Shown: positions 1-8,106 of the stretch, in pieces
Numbering within the stretch: position 1 is the stretch's first letter
How the letters are laid out: every line of letters starts with the position of its first letter
From: Streptomyces sp. NRRL WC-3605
Lineage (GTDB): Bacteria; Actinomycetota; Actinomycetes; Streptomycetales; Streptomycetaceae
Assembly (NCBI RefSeq): GCF_001509795.1
Contig: NZ_LLZN01000055.1
Location: 1 to 64,000, forward strand
Length of the DNA stretch: 64,000 nt
Direction of reading: 5' to 3'
The notes under the pieces: model-generated
What the model was told of the DNA's origin: nothing
The model's input: only the letters and a program-made list of their open reading frames with translations
The model's database searches: none
Program-made: the position numbers and the translations under genes

Positions 1-749
1 ACGCCGAGGGCCTTCTCCGCCCCCCCCTGCTGACGGCTGCCCCCCCCCTCCCCCTGTGGCGGGCGCCCACCGACAACGACGAGATCGGCGGCATGGCCCG
101 CCGCTGGCGCGACCAGGGCCTGGACGCACTGGTCCGCAAGGTGGTGTCCGTACGCGAGCGGACCGGCCGGATCACGGTGGAGGCCGTCTACACGGGAGGG
201 CCCGCCGTCGTACGGCACCGGCAGGTGCTGACGCCCGTCGAGGGCGGCGTCCGCATCGACGAAGAGGCGGAACTGCCGCAGGAGTTCGACGACGTGGCGA
301 GGGTCGGCACGGTCTTCGAGACGGTCGCCGGCCTGGACCGTGTGGACTGGTTCGGGCAGGGCCCCTGGGAGTCCTACCCCGACCGCGCCGCCGGCGCCCC
401 GGTCGGCCATCACACCCGCCTGGTGGACGAGTTGTTCACGCCGTACCTGCGCCCGCAGGAGAGCGGTGGCCGGCACGGGGTCCGCCGGTTCACCCTGTCC
501 GGACCGGACACGAGGGGTCTGCGCGTCACGCTGGACGGGCCGCGCCAGGTCTCGGTGACCCGCTTCCGCGCCGAGGACCTCACCACCGCCCGCCACCACG
601 ACGAACTCGCCCCGCGCCCCGGCTGCGTGATCCACCTCGACGCGGCCCACCGCGGCCTCGGCACGGCGTCCTGCGGGCCGGACACCTCCCCCGGCTACCT
701 CGTGGCACCGGGCGTGCACCGGTGGAGCTGGACGCTGGGGGTGGTCTGA
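1..749 (+). CDS. Beta-galactosidase, GH2 family, C-terminal part (5' end outside window)
   Basis: Hydrolyses terminal beta-galactosides. The frame is open from the first base of the window and ends at TGA 747-749, giving about 249 residues. The start of the visible part reads LWRAPTDNDEIGG, the hallmark of the GH2 beta-galactosidase small-chain domain (domain 5). Further on, WFGQGPWESYPDR and the closing GVHRWSWTLG are also typical of that domain. The catalytic TIM barrel lies upstream of the window, so active-site residues cannot be checked. The IclR regulator immediately downstream on the same strand could control this gene. The family call is firm; the substrate is inferred from the family. 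Confidence 0.9.
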   Translation, partial: AEGLLRPPLLTAAPPLPLWRAPTDNDEIGGMARRWRDQGLDALVRKVVSVRERTGRITVEAVYTGGPAVVRHRQVLTPVEGGVRIDEEAELPQEFDDVARVGTVFETVAGLDRVDWFGQGPWESYPDRAAGAPVGHHTRLVDELFTPYLRPQESGGRHGVRRFTLSGPDTRGLRVTLDGPRQVSVTRFRAEDLTTARHHDELAPRPGCVIHLDAAHRGLGTASCGPDTSPGYLVAPGVHRWSWTLGVV

Positions 750-755
750 GAGGCG

Positions 756-783
756 TTCACACTCCGTGTGGCAGTGCTACGTT
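756..783 (+). promoter_or_regulatory. Putative promoter of the IclR gene
   Basis: TTCACA (756-761) and TACGTT (778-783) are separated by 16 bp and resemble a sigma-70 type promoter. Within it GTGC-N6-GCAC (774-787) forms a small inverted repeat that could be an autoregulatory site. If the promoter is real, the transcript begins near 790, which argues against translation starting at TTG 782. Confidence 0.35.
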
Positions 784-1603
784 GCACGTCCCGCCCGCTC
801 CGCTGACCTCGACCAGGGAGCCCGCCATCGTCAGCCCGCCGCACCCCGAGATCCCCCGCTCCGCCCCCGGCCGGCTCCTCTCCGTCCTCGGGGCGTTCGA
901 CCTGGAGCACCCCGCGCTGAGCCTCACGGACATCGGGCGGCGGGCCGGGCTAAGTCTGAGCACCGCGCACCGGCTGGTGGGGGCGCTGAGGGAGTGGGGT
1001 GCGCTGGAGCGGGACGAGCGGGGGCTCTATCACGTCGGGCTGCGGCTGTGGGAGCTCGCGGCGCTCGCCCCGCGCGGTCCCGCGTTGCGGCAGATCGCGC
1101 TGCCGCATCTGGAGGACCTGTACGAAGCGACGCACGAGAACGTGCAGTTGGCGGTGCGGGACGGGGGCGAGGTCGTCTACATCGAGTGGCTGTCGGGGCG
1201 TTCGGCGGTCGGGGTGCACATCCGGGTCGGAGCGCGCTGGCCCCTGCACGCCACCGGGGTCGGGCTCGCGCTGCTCGCGCACGGCGGGGTGGAGGAGCAG
1301 GAGGAGTACTGCGCCGGACCGCTCGCCTCGTTCACGCCGTACACGGTGACGGACGCGGCCCGGCTGCGCCGCATGCTGGCCGAGGTGCGGCGCACCGGGG
1401 TGGCGGTCAGCAGTCGCCAGGTCACCGAGGACGCGCTGTCCGTGGCCGCCCCGGTCCGTGATCCGGCGGGCACGGTCGTCGCCGCCGTGTCGGTCGTCGT
1501 GCCCTACGCCGACGCGCAGGTCCCGGTGCTGGCCCCTGCCGTACGGCTCGCGGCGCGGGGGATATCCCGGGGGCTGGGGTGGCGGCCCGGGCGACCGGCG
1601 TGA
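782..1603 (+). CDS. IclR-family transcriptional regulator
   Basis: DNA-binding regulator with an N-terminal winged helix-turn-helix (SLTDIGRRAGLSLSTAHRLVGAL) and a C-terminal IclR effector domain (from about RQIALPHLEDLYEATHENVQLAVRD). About 258 residues are clearly IclR-like, normal for the family. The start is uncertain. The only canonical upstream in-frame start close by is TTG 782, but it overlaps the likely -10 box. The best ribosome-binding site (AGGGAG at 815-820) is spaced for ATC 827 or GTC 830, neither a usual start. The gene follows the beta-galactosidase and precedes the GH16 glucanase, so its target is probably sugar metabolism, by inference only. Confidence 0.85.
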   Translation: MHVPPAPLTSTREPAIVSPPHPEIPRSAPGRLLSVLGAFDLEHPALSLTDIGRRAGLSLSTAHRLVGALREWGALERDERGLYHVGLRLWELAALAPRGPALRQIALPHLEDLYEATHENVQLAVRDGGEVVYIEWLSGRSAVGVHIRVGARWPLHATGVGLALLAHGGVEEQEEYCAGPLASFTPYTVTDAARLRRMLAEVRRTGVAVSSRQVTEDALSVAAPVRDPAGTVVAAVSVVVPYADAQVPVLAPAVRLAARGISRGLGWRPGRPA

Positions 1604-1738
1604 ACAAGGCAGGCGGACCGGCACCGCCACGGTCGTCGGACCGGGCGCCCTTCACACGGTGAACTCGGTTGTGACGCAGGGGATTTATTTGCTTCAGCTC
1701 TTGACGACCGGCACGCCGGGGAGCACATTGACCTCGTT

Positions 1739-1752
1739 TGAGAGCGCTCTCA
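1739..1752. promoter_or_regulatory. LacI/CebR-type operator upstream of GH16 gene
   Basis: TGAGAGCGCTCTCA is a perfect 14-bp palindrome 55 bp before the GH16 start. It differs from the consensus CebR box of streptomycetes (TGGGAGCGCTCCCA) at one position in each half. A TTGACC at 1728-1733 just before it could be a -35 element, so a bound LacI-family repressor would block transcription. A sibling site precedes the GH55 gene at 32080. No LacI-type regulator gene is present in the window. Confidence 0.7.
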
Positions 1753-1807
1753 GTCACCCCTCCCACAGTCCTCCACCTCCCCACCCCGTATCCCGAGAGG
1801 CACCCCC

Positions 1808-3205
1808 ATGAGCGAACTCTCCGGCCCGCCCCCAAGACCCCGCTCCCTTCGGCGCGCGCTCGTCGCAGTGCTCGGCACCCTCGGTCTGGCGGCGGCCGCC
1901 GCAGGTGTCGTCGTCCCGTCCGCCAGCGCCTCCGCCCCCACGCCCCCGTCGGGCTGGACCCAGGTATTCCTCGACGACTTCACCGGCCCCGCGGGCACCG
2001 GCGTGAACACTTCGAACTGGCGCTACGACACCGGCAAGGGCTATCCCGGCGGCCCCGCCAACTGGGGCACCGGCGAGATCGAGACGATGACGAGCAGCAC
2101 CGACAACGTCTCCCTCGACGGCAACGGCAATCTGCGGATCACGCCCCGCCGGGACGGGGCCGGCAACTGGACGTCGGGCCGCATCGAGACCAACCGCAGC
2201 GACTTCCAGCCCCCGTCGGGCGGCAAGCTCCGCGTCGAGGCCCGCATCCAGGTGCCGAACGTGACCGGGGCCGCCGCCAAGGGGTACTGGCCGGCGTTCT
2301 GGATGCTGGGCGCGCCCTACCGGGGCAACTACTGGAACTGGCCCGGCGTCGGCGAGCTGGACATCATGGAGAACACCCAGGGCATGAACACGGTGTTCGC
2401 CACCATGCACTGCGGCACCGCGCCGGGCGGCCCCTGCAACGAGAACAGCGGGATCGGGAGCAACACGAACTGTTCCGGTACGACCTGCCAGGCCGGCTTC
2501 CACACCTACCGGCTGGAGTGGGACCGCTCGACGAGCGTGGAGGAGATCCGCTTCTACCTGGACGGCGTCAACTTCCACACCGTGCGCGCCAACCAGGTCG
2601 ACGCGGCGACCTGGGCCAACGCGACCAGCCACGGGTACTTCATCATCCTGAACGTGGCCATGGGCGGCGGCTTCCCGGACGCCTTCGGCGGTGGCCCCGA
2701 CGGCGGGACGCAGCCGGGGCACTCCATGGTCGTGGACTACGTCCAGGTGCTGTCGTCCGGCGGGGGCGGCACGACCCCGCCACCGACGGGCAACCGTGAC
2801 GCCTACAGCGCCATCCAGGCCGAGTCGTTCGACGGGCAGGGAGGTGTGTACACCGAGTCGACGTCGGACACCGGCGGCGGGCAGAACATCGGTGCCCTCG
2901 CCAACGGGGACTGGGCGCTCTACAAGGGCGTCAACTTCGGCTCCACGGCGGCCCGTCAGTTCGTCGCGCGGGTGGCGAGCGGCGCGGCGGGCGGGGTCAG
3001 CGGTCTGGTGGAGGTGCGGCTGGACAGCCGCGGCAACGCGCCGGTAGGCAGTTTCGCGCTGGCCGACACCGGCGGCTGGCAGTCGTGGCGGACCGTCCCC
3101 GCGAACATCGGCGCGGTGACCGGCACGCACGACGTCTATCTCACCTTCACCAGCGGCCAGCCCGCCGACTTCGTGAACGTGAACTGGTTCCACTTCGGTC
3201 ATTGA
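1808..3205 (+). CDS. Secreted GH16 beta-glucanase (endo-1,3-beta-glucanase type) with CBM6
   Basis: Extracellular endo-hydrolase, most likely of laminarin-like beta-1,3-glucans such as those of fungal walls. The 465-residue product has a signal peptide (basic RSLRRA, then an Ala-rich hydrophobic core, cleavage near residues 40-44). A GH16 domain spans about 48-317 with the catalytic motif GELDIMEN (nucleophile Glu183, Asp185, acid/base Glu188). A Gly/Thr/Pro linker follows, then a CBM6 carbohydrate-binding module (about 333-465). ATG 1808 follows CGAGAGGCACCCCC, giving a usable ribosome-binding site. The LacI-type palindrome upstream implies substrate induction. The gene stands alone and converges on the next gene across a hairpin. 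Confidence 0.93.
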   Translation: MSELSGPPPRPRSLRRALVAVLGTLGLAAAAAGVVVPSASASAPTPPSGWTQVFLDDFTGPAGTGVNTSNWRYDTGKGYPGGPANWGTGEIETMTSSTDNVSLDGNGNLRITPRRDGAGNWTSGRIETNRSDFQPPSGGKLRVEARIQVPNVTGAAAKGYWPAFWMLGAPYRGNYWNWPGVGELDIMENTQGMNTVFATMHCGTAPGGPCNENSGIGSNTNCSGTTCQAGFHTYRLEWDRSTSVEEIRFYLDGVNFHTVRANQVDAATWANATSHGYFIILNVAMGGGFPDAFGGGPDGGTQPGHSMVVDYVQVLSSGGGGTTPPPTGNRDAYSAIQAESFDGQGGVYTESTSDTGGGQNIGALANGDWALYKGVNFGSTAARQFVARVASGAAGGVSGLVEVRLDSRGNAPVGSFALADTGGWQSWRTVPANIGAVTGTHDVYLTFTSGQPADFVNVNWFHFGH

Positions 3206-3217
3206 CGCGTGGGTTGG

Positions 3218-3257
3218 CGCCGCCCCGCCCGGTCCCGTCCGGCCTGGCGGGGCGGCG
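3218..3257. terminator. Bidirectional terminator-like hairpin
   Basis: CGCCGCCCCGCC (3218-3229) pairs perfectly with GGCGGGGCGGCG (3246-3257) around a 16-nt loop. It lies between the convergent GH16 and GerW-like genes. There is no T-tract, as is common in Streptomyces. Confidence 0.6.
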
Positions 3258-3263
3258 GTGCGT

Positions 3264-3674
3264 TCAGTGCCGTCGCCCGCGCAGCGCCCTGATCGCCGTG
3301 GGGAGGGCTGCGCCCAGCACCAGGCCGGCCAGGGGGGCCGCCCTGCCCCAGGTGCCGCGGATGGGCCGGTAGGTGGTGACGCCGTCGCGGATCTCGATGT
3401 AGCCGAGGGGGCGGGCCTCCACTCCTCCCCCGCCTCCGCCGCCGTCGTTCGTCCTGGCGCCCTCCACCGTGCGTCCCGTCCCGCCGCCGAGGCCGAAGGC
3501 CACCCGGGCGACGGGGACGACGGTGACCCCGTCGGCGGCGACGGGTTCGCCGTAGACGGCGGTGACCGACGCCCGGCCGCCCAGCTTCTCGGCGAGGCGT
3601 TCCAGGAGTCGGACGGTGGCGTGGGCGGCGGGGTCGGGGGCCTGTTCCGGCGTGGTCGCACGAGGGTCGCTCAT
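3264..3674 (-). CDS. GerW/YtfJ-like sporulation protein family
   Basis: A 136-residue protein starting at ATG 3674 (MSDPRATTPEQ). The core VYGEPVAADGVTVVPVARVAFGLGGG is the signature of the GerW/YtfJ family, first described as a Bacillus spore germination/coat-associated protein and widespread in actinomycetes with unknown function. A Gly-rich stretch (about 98-104) follows, and the C-terminus has a hydrophobic segment (APLAGLVLGAALPTAI) that may anchor it in the membrane. An upstream in-frame ATG at 3740 would add 22 Arg/Ala-rich residues without homologous character. It is monocistronic between convergent GH16 and the AraC regulator. Confidence 0.75.
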   Translation of the reverse strand: MSDPRATTPEQAPDPAAHATVRLLERLAEKLGGRASVTAVYGEPVAADGVTVVPVARVAFGLGGGTGRTVEGARTNDGGGGGGGVEARPLGYIEIRDGVTTYRPIRGTWGRAAPLAGLVLGAALPTAIRALRGRRH

Positions 3675-3768
3675 GCAGGACTCGTAGGCGCGCGGGGCGT
3701 CCGCGTCAACCCGGCCCGCCGGTCGGGCGGGCGGGACCACCCCCTGGGACGTGTGCGGAGCCGCCCGG

Positions 3769-4689
3769 CTACCGGAGTTCCGCGCGGAACGCCGCCGGTG
3801 TCGTGTCGGTGTGCTGCTGGAAGTACTTTGAGAAGTTGGCCGCGTCCGTGAAGCCGACGGCCGCGCCGATCCGGCCGATCGGCATGTCCGTGTGGGCCAG
3901 GAGCCGTTTCGCCTCCAGGACCACGCGCCGGTCGATGAAGCCCTTCGGCGTCTGGCCGGTGGCGGCGCGGACCGCGCGCACGAGGGTGCGGCGGGAGTAG
4001 CCGAGCTGGTCGGCGTAGGCGCTGACGCTGTGGTTGGTGGCGAAGCCGCGTTCCACGGCGTCCCGGAAGAGCGTGAACGCCGTGTCGCCCTGCCGGGGCG
4101 TGGCCGCCGAGCTCACGGCGAGGTGGGCCAGGCGCAGCAGGAGCGCGGTCAGGGAGTGGCGCAGGACGGCGGTGTGCAGGCTGAGCGGCAGGGTCGTGGA
4201 GTCCTCGTACTCGCGCCGCAGTTGGGCGAGCGCCGCGCGCAGGGCGGTGAGCTGGGGCTCGTCGGGGCGCAGGAGGGGCGGCAGGTCGTAGCGGTACAGG
4301 CCGGTGGCCTCGACGGTGGCGCGGGGCAGGAAGCCGGGCTGCATCGTCAGGACGGTGCCTCGGTAGCCGGCGTCCGCCGCGAACCGGTGGACCTGGCCGG
4401 GGCGGATCCACAGCAGGTCGCCGGCGTGTGCCGCGTACTCGGTGAAGTCGACCATGTGCCGGACGGGGCCGTCGTCGAAGAGCATCACGACGTGGAAGTC
4501 GATGCGGTGGACCCTGCCGAGGGGTGCTTCGGAGTGCCAGGTGCGGCCGGGGCCCATGGGGCCGACCCGCATGCCGACGCCGAGGACGCTCAGATCCACC
4601 GGGAAGGGGAAGGTGCGGATCGCGTCGCCGTCGCCGTCCGGGTCCGGTCTTCCGGGGCCTGTTCCGCCTTCGGCCGTTGTGTCCACCAT
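3769..4689 (-). CDS. AraC-family transcriptional regulator
   Basis: A 306-residue regulator with an N-terminal cupin-like AraC ligand-binding domain (YAAHAGDLLWIRPGQVHRF is the typical beta-barrel stretch). Two C-terminal helix-turn-helix motifs occupy about 205-306 (SVSAYADQLGYSRRTLVRAV and PIGRIGAAVGFTDAANFSKYF). ATG 4689 (MVDTTAEG) is preferred; an in-frame ATG at 4782 would add 31 Arg-rich residues. It is transcribed away from the transketolase operon across a 177-bp intergenic region. It could regulate that operon or itself, but nothing in the sequence identifies its target or ligand. Confidence 0.88.
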   Translation of the reverse strand: MVDTTAEGGTGPGRPDPDGDGDAIRTFPFPVDLSVLGVGMRVGPMGPGRTWHSEAPLGRVHRIDFHVVMLFDDGPVRHMVDFTEYAAHAGDLLWIRPGQVHRFAADAGYRGTVLTMQPGFLPRATVEATGLYRYDLPPLLRPDEPQLTALRAALAQLRREYEDSTTLPLSLHTAVLRHSLTALLLRLAHLAVSSAATPRQGDTAFTLFRDAVERGFATNHSVSAYADQLGYSRRTLVRAVRAATGQTPKGFIDRRVVLEAKRLLAHTDMPIGRIGAAVGFTDAANFSKYFQQHTDTTPAAFRAELR

Positions 4690-4798
4690 GTCCGTCTCAT
4701 GCCGTCTCAGTCGTGCGGGGCGGCCGCTCAGCCGTGCGCCGCGTCCCGCGCGGTGTCCCACTTTCACCACAGCGTGACACACGCCGACCTTCCCAGCG

Positions 4799-4813
4799 AA
4801 AAGTCAGACTTTT
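4799..4813. promoter_or_regulatory. Palindrome upstream of the pentose-phosphate operon
   Basis: AAAAGT-CAG-ACTTTT is a perfect 6-3-6 inverted repeat in an unusually AT-rich patch, 54 bp upstream of tkt and about 110 bp upstream of the divergent AraC gene. It is a candidate operator. The binding protein is unknown. Confidence 0.4.
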
Positions 4814-4866
4814 AGTTTTGAACGCGTTGGACCAGCTACTTCACCGCGATCGAGGACTTCTTGAAG

Positions 4867-6942
4867 ATGAGCACGCAGACACCGGACAGCTTCGAATGGA
4901 CCGAACTCGACCGGCGTGCCGTCGACACGGCGCGTCTGCTGGCGGCGGACGCCGTGCAGAAGGTCGGCAACGGGCACCCCGGCACGGCGATGAGCCTCGC
5001 CCCGGCCGCCTACACGCTCTTCCAGAAGGTGATGCGTCATGACCCGGCCGACCCGGAGTGGACGGGCCGGGACCGCTTCGTCCTCTCCCCCGGGCACACC
5101 TCGCTGACCCTCTACACCCAGCTGTTCCTCGCCGGGTACGAGCTGGGCCTCGACGACCTCAAGTCGTTCCGTACACACGGGTCGAAGACGCCGGGTCACC
5201 CCGAGTACGGGCACACGGCGGGTGTGGAGACGACGACAGGGCCGCTGGGCCAGGGTGTCGCCAACGCCGTCGGGATGGCCATGGCCGCCCGCTACGAGCG
5301 CGGCCTTTTCGACCCGGAGGCACCCGAGGGCGAGTCCCCGTTCGACCACATGATCTGGGCGATCGTCTCCGACGGCGACCTCCAGGAGGGCGTGTCCGCC
5401 GAGGCGTCGTCGCTCGCCGGCCACCAGCGGCTCGGCAACCTGGTCTTCCTGTACGACGACAACCACATCTCCATCGAGGGCGACACCGCGACCGCCTTCT
5501 CCGAGGACGTCCTCAAGCGCTACGAGGCGTACGGCTGGCACGTGCAGCGCATCGAGCCGGCCGCGAACGGCGACATCGACGTGGCCGCCCTGTACGGGGC
5601 CCTGAAGGCGGCGCGGGCCGAGACGGGACGCCCCTCGATCATCGCGATGCGCACGATCATCGCCTGGCCCGCACCGAACGCCCAGAACACCGAGGCGTCC
5701 CACGGCTCCGCGCTCGGCGCGGAGGAGATCGCCGCCACCAAGCGCGTCCTCGGCTTCGACCCGGAGAAATCCTTCGAGGTCGCCGACGACGTCCTCGCGC
5801 ACACCCGCCGGGCCCTGGACCGGGGAGCCGAGGCACATGCCGCCTGGGACAAGCGGATCGGCGCCTGGCGCACCGCGTCGCCGGAGCGCGCCGAACTGTT
5901 CGACCGGGTCGTCGCGGGCCGGCTGCCCGAGGGCTGGGAGGACGCGCTCCCGGTCTTCGAGGAGGGCAAGTCCGTCGCCACCCGGGCCGCGTCCGGCAAG
6001 GTGCTCCAGGCGCTCGGGCCGGTGCTGCCCGAACTGTGGGGCGGCTCGGCCGACCTGGCGGGCTCGAACAACACGACGATCGACAAGACGTCGTCGTTCC
6101 TGCCGACGGGCAACCCCCTCCCGGAGGCCGACCCGTACGGCCGCACCGTCCACTTCGGCATCCGCGAGTTCTCGATGGCCGCGGAGATGAACGGCATCGC
6201 GCTGCACGGCAACACCCGTGTCTACGGCGGCACGTTCCTGGTGTTCTCGGACTACATGCGCAACGCCGTGCGGATGTCCGCGCTGATGCAGCTGCCGGTG
6301 ACGTACGTGTGGACGCACGACTCCATCGGTCTGGGCGAGGACGGCCCGACCCACCAGCCGGTCGAGCACCTGGCCGCGCTGCGCGCCATCCCGGGCCTGA
6401 ACGTGGTCCGCCCGGCCGACGCCAACGAGACCTCGGTCGTGTGGGCGGAGATCCTGCGCCGCCACTCCACCGACCCGGCGCCGCACGGCCTCGCGCTGAC
6501 CCGCCAGGGGGTGCCCACCTACGCCCCCAATGAGGATGCCGCCAAGGGTGGTTACGTCCTGCGGGACGCCTCCACCGCGACACCCGACGTCGTCCTCGTG
6601 GCCACCGGCTCCGAGGTCCAGCTCGCCGTCGCCGCGCGGGAGCTGCTGGAGGCGGAGGGGGTCGGCACCCGGGTGGTGTCGATGCCGTCCGTGGAGTGGT
6701 TCGAGCAGCAGCCGCGCGAGTACCGCGACAGCGTGCTGCCGCCGGCCGTGAAGGCCCGGGTCGCCGTCGAGGCCGGGATCGGCCTGACCTGGTACCGGTT
6801 CGTCGGGGACGCCGGCCGCATCGTCTCCCTGGAGCACTTCGGCGCCTCCGCCGACGCCGGGACCCTGTTCGCCGAGTACGGCTTCACCCCCGAGCGCGTG
6901 GCCGCCGCCGCCCGGGAATCCCTCGCCGCCGCCCGCGGTTGA
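4867..6942 (+). CDS. tkt: Transketolase
   Basis: Thiamine-diphosphate enzyme of the non-oxidative pentose phosphate pathway that transfers two-carbon ketol units between sugar phosphates. At 691 residues it has the normal length. Visible landmarks are KVGNGHPGTAMSLAPAAYTLF (N-terminal TPP region), the GDG motif in IVSDGDLQEGVSAEASSLAGH with its downstream Asn, and the pyrimidine domain RVYGGTFLVFSDYMRNAVR with THDSIGLGEDGPTHQPVEHLA. ATG 4867 is chosen over the in-frame TTG 4861. It is the first gene of a six-gene operon; tal follows after 18 bp. Gene order matches the tkt-tal-zwf-opcA-pgi-gnd cluster of S. coelicolor. Confidence 0.97.
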   Translation: MSTQTPDSFEWTELDRRAVDTARLLAADAVQKVGNGHPGTAMSLAPAAYTLFQKVMRHDPADPEWTGRDRFVLSPGHTSLTLYTQLFLAGYELGLDDLKSFRTHGSKTPGHPEYGHTAGVETTTGPLGQGVANAVGMAMAARYERGLFDPEAPEGESPFDHMIWAIVSDGDLQEGVSAEASSLAGHQRLGNLVFLYDDNHISIEGDTATAFSEDVLKRYEAYGWHVQRIEPAANGDIDVAALYGALKAARAETGRPSIIAMRTIIAWPAPNAQNTEASHGSALGAEEIAATKRVLGFDPEKSFEVADDVLAHTRRALDRGAEAHAAWDKRIGAWRTASPERAELFDRVVAGRLPEGWEDALPVFEEGKSVATRAASGKVLQALGPVLPELWGGSADLAGSNNTTIDKTSSFLPTGNPLPEADPYGRTVHFGIREFSMAAEMNGIALHGNTRVYGGTFLVFSDYMRNAVRMSALMQLPVTYVWTHDSIGLGEDGPTHQPVEHLAALRAIPGLNVVRPADANETSVVWAEILRRHSTDPAPHGLALTRQGVPTYAPNEDAAKGGYVLRDASTATPDVVLVATGSEVQLAVAARELLEAEGVGTRVVSMPSVEWFEQQPREYRDSVLPPAVKARVAVEAGIGLTWYRFVGDAGRIVSLEHFGASADAGTLFAEYGFTPERVAAAARESLAAARG

Positions 6943-6960
6943 CCCGCACGCAGAAAGAAG

Positions 6961-8106
6961 ATGATCGCAGTGACCACCGAAGCAATCACCGCCGGCAACC
7001 TGAAGCGCCTGTCCGACGAAGGCGTCTCCATCTGGCTGGACGACCTGTCGCGCCGCCGCATCGAGTCCGGCAACCTCGCCGCCCTCGTCGCGGAGAAGAA
7101 CGTCGTGGGCGTCACCACCAACCCGTCCATCTTCCAGGCCGCGATCGGCTCCGGCGAGGGGTACGAGGAGCAGCTGTCCGACCTCGCGGTGCGCGGCGTC
7201 ACGGTCGACGAGGCCGTACGCATGATGACCACCGCCGACGTACGGGCCGCCGCGGACGTGCTGTGGCACGTGTACGACGCCACCGGCGGCCGGGACGGCC
7301 GGGTCTCCATCGAGGTCGACCCGCGGCTGGCGCACGACACGGCGGCCACCGTCGCCGAGGCCCGCCAGCTGGCCTGGCTGGTCGACCGCCCCAACGTGAT
7401 GATCAAGATTCCGGCGACGAAGGCCGGTCTCCCCGCCATCACCGAGGTCGTCGCGGCGGGCATCAGCGTCAACGTCACGCTGATCTTCTCGCTGGCCCGC
7501 TACCGCGAGGTCATGGACGCCTACCTGGCCGGTCTGGAGAAGGCGGCCGCGAAGGGCCTGGACCTGTCCGCCGTGCACTCGGTGGCGTCGTTCTTCGTCT
7601 CCCGCGTCGACGCCGACATCGACCGGCGGCTCACGGAGATCGGCACGGACGAGGCCCTCGCGCTGAAGGGGCGGGCGGCACTCGCCAACGCACGGCTCGC
7701 CTACGAGGCGTACGAGCAGGTGTTCGCCTCGGAGCGCTGGACGGCCCTCGAAGCCGCCGGCGCGAACCGGCAGCGCCCGCTGTGGGCGTCCACGGGCGTT
7801 AAGGATCCCTCCTACAAGGACACTAAGTACGTGGACCAGCTGGTCGCGCCGGGCACCGTGAACACGATGCCCGAGGCCACGCTCGACGCCACCGCCGACC
7901 ACGGGGAGATCACCGGGGACACGGTGACCGGCGGCTATGAGCGGGCCCGCGCCGATCTGGCCGCGGTGGAGGCCCTCGGGGTCTCGTACGACGACGTCGT
8001 CACCCGGTTGGAGGACGAGGGCGTCGCCAAGTTCGAGGTGGCGTGGCAGGACCTGTTGGACGCCGTGAAGAAGTCGCTGGGCAGCAAGGGAGCTGACGCA
8101 GAATGA
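6961..8106 (+). CDS. tal: Transaldolase
   Basis: Transfers dihydroxyacetone units from sedoheptulose-7-phosphate to glyceraldehyde-3-phosphate in the non-oxidative pentose phosphate pathway. At 381 residues it is the long actinobacterial form. The N-terminal [10 protein letters not shown] and the Schiff-base lysine motif [13 protein letters not shown] are intact. A GTG nine bases after ATG 6961 is an alternative start. The stop overlaps the zwf start by 4 bp (8103-8106), so the two are probably translationally coupled. Confidence 0.97.
   Translation: MIAVTTEAITAGNLKRLSDEGVSIWLDDLSRRRIESGNLAALVAEKNVVGVTTNPSIFQAAIGSGEGYEEQLSDLAVRGVTVDEAVRMMTTADVRAAADVLWHVYDATGGRDGRVSIEVDPRLAHDTAATVAEARQLAWLVDRPNVMIKIPATKAGLPAITEVVAAGISVNVTLIFSLARYREVMDAYLAGLEKAAAKGLDLSAVHSVASFFVSRVDADIDRRLTEIGTDEALALKGRAALANARLAYEAYEQVFASERWTALEAAGANRQRPLWASTGVKDPSYKDTKYVDQLVAPGTVNTMPEATLDATADHGEITGDTVTGGYERARADLAAVEALGVSYDDVVTRLEDEGVAKFEVAWQDLLDAVKKSLGSKGADAE

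Noticed and set aside
4804..7902. A 1,000-codon open frame antisense to tkt and tal
   Set aside because: High GC at third positions suppresses stops in the complementary frame. Its translation is low-complexity Arg/Gly/Val sequence, while the plus strand encodes two textbook enzymes.
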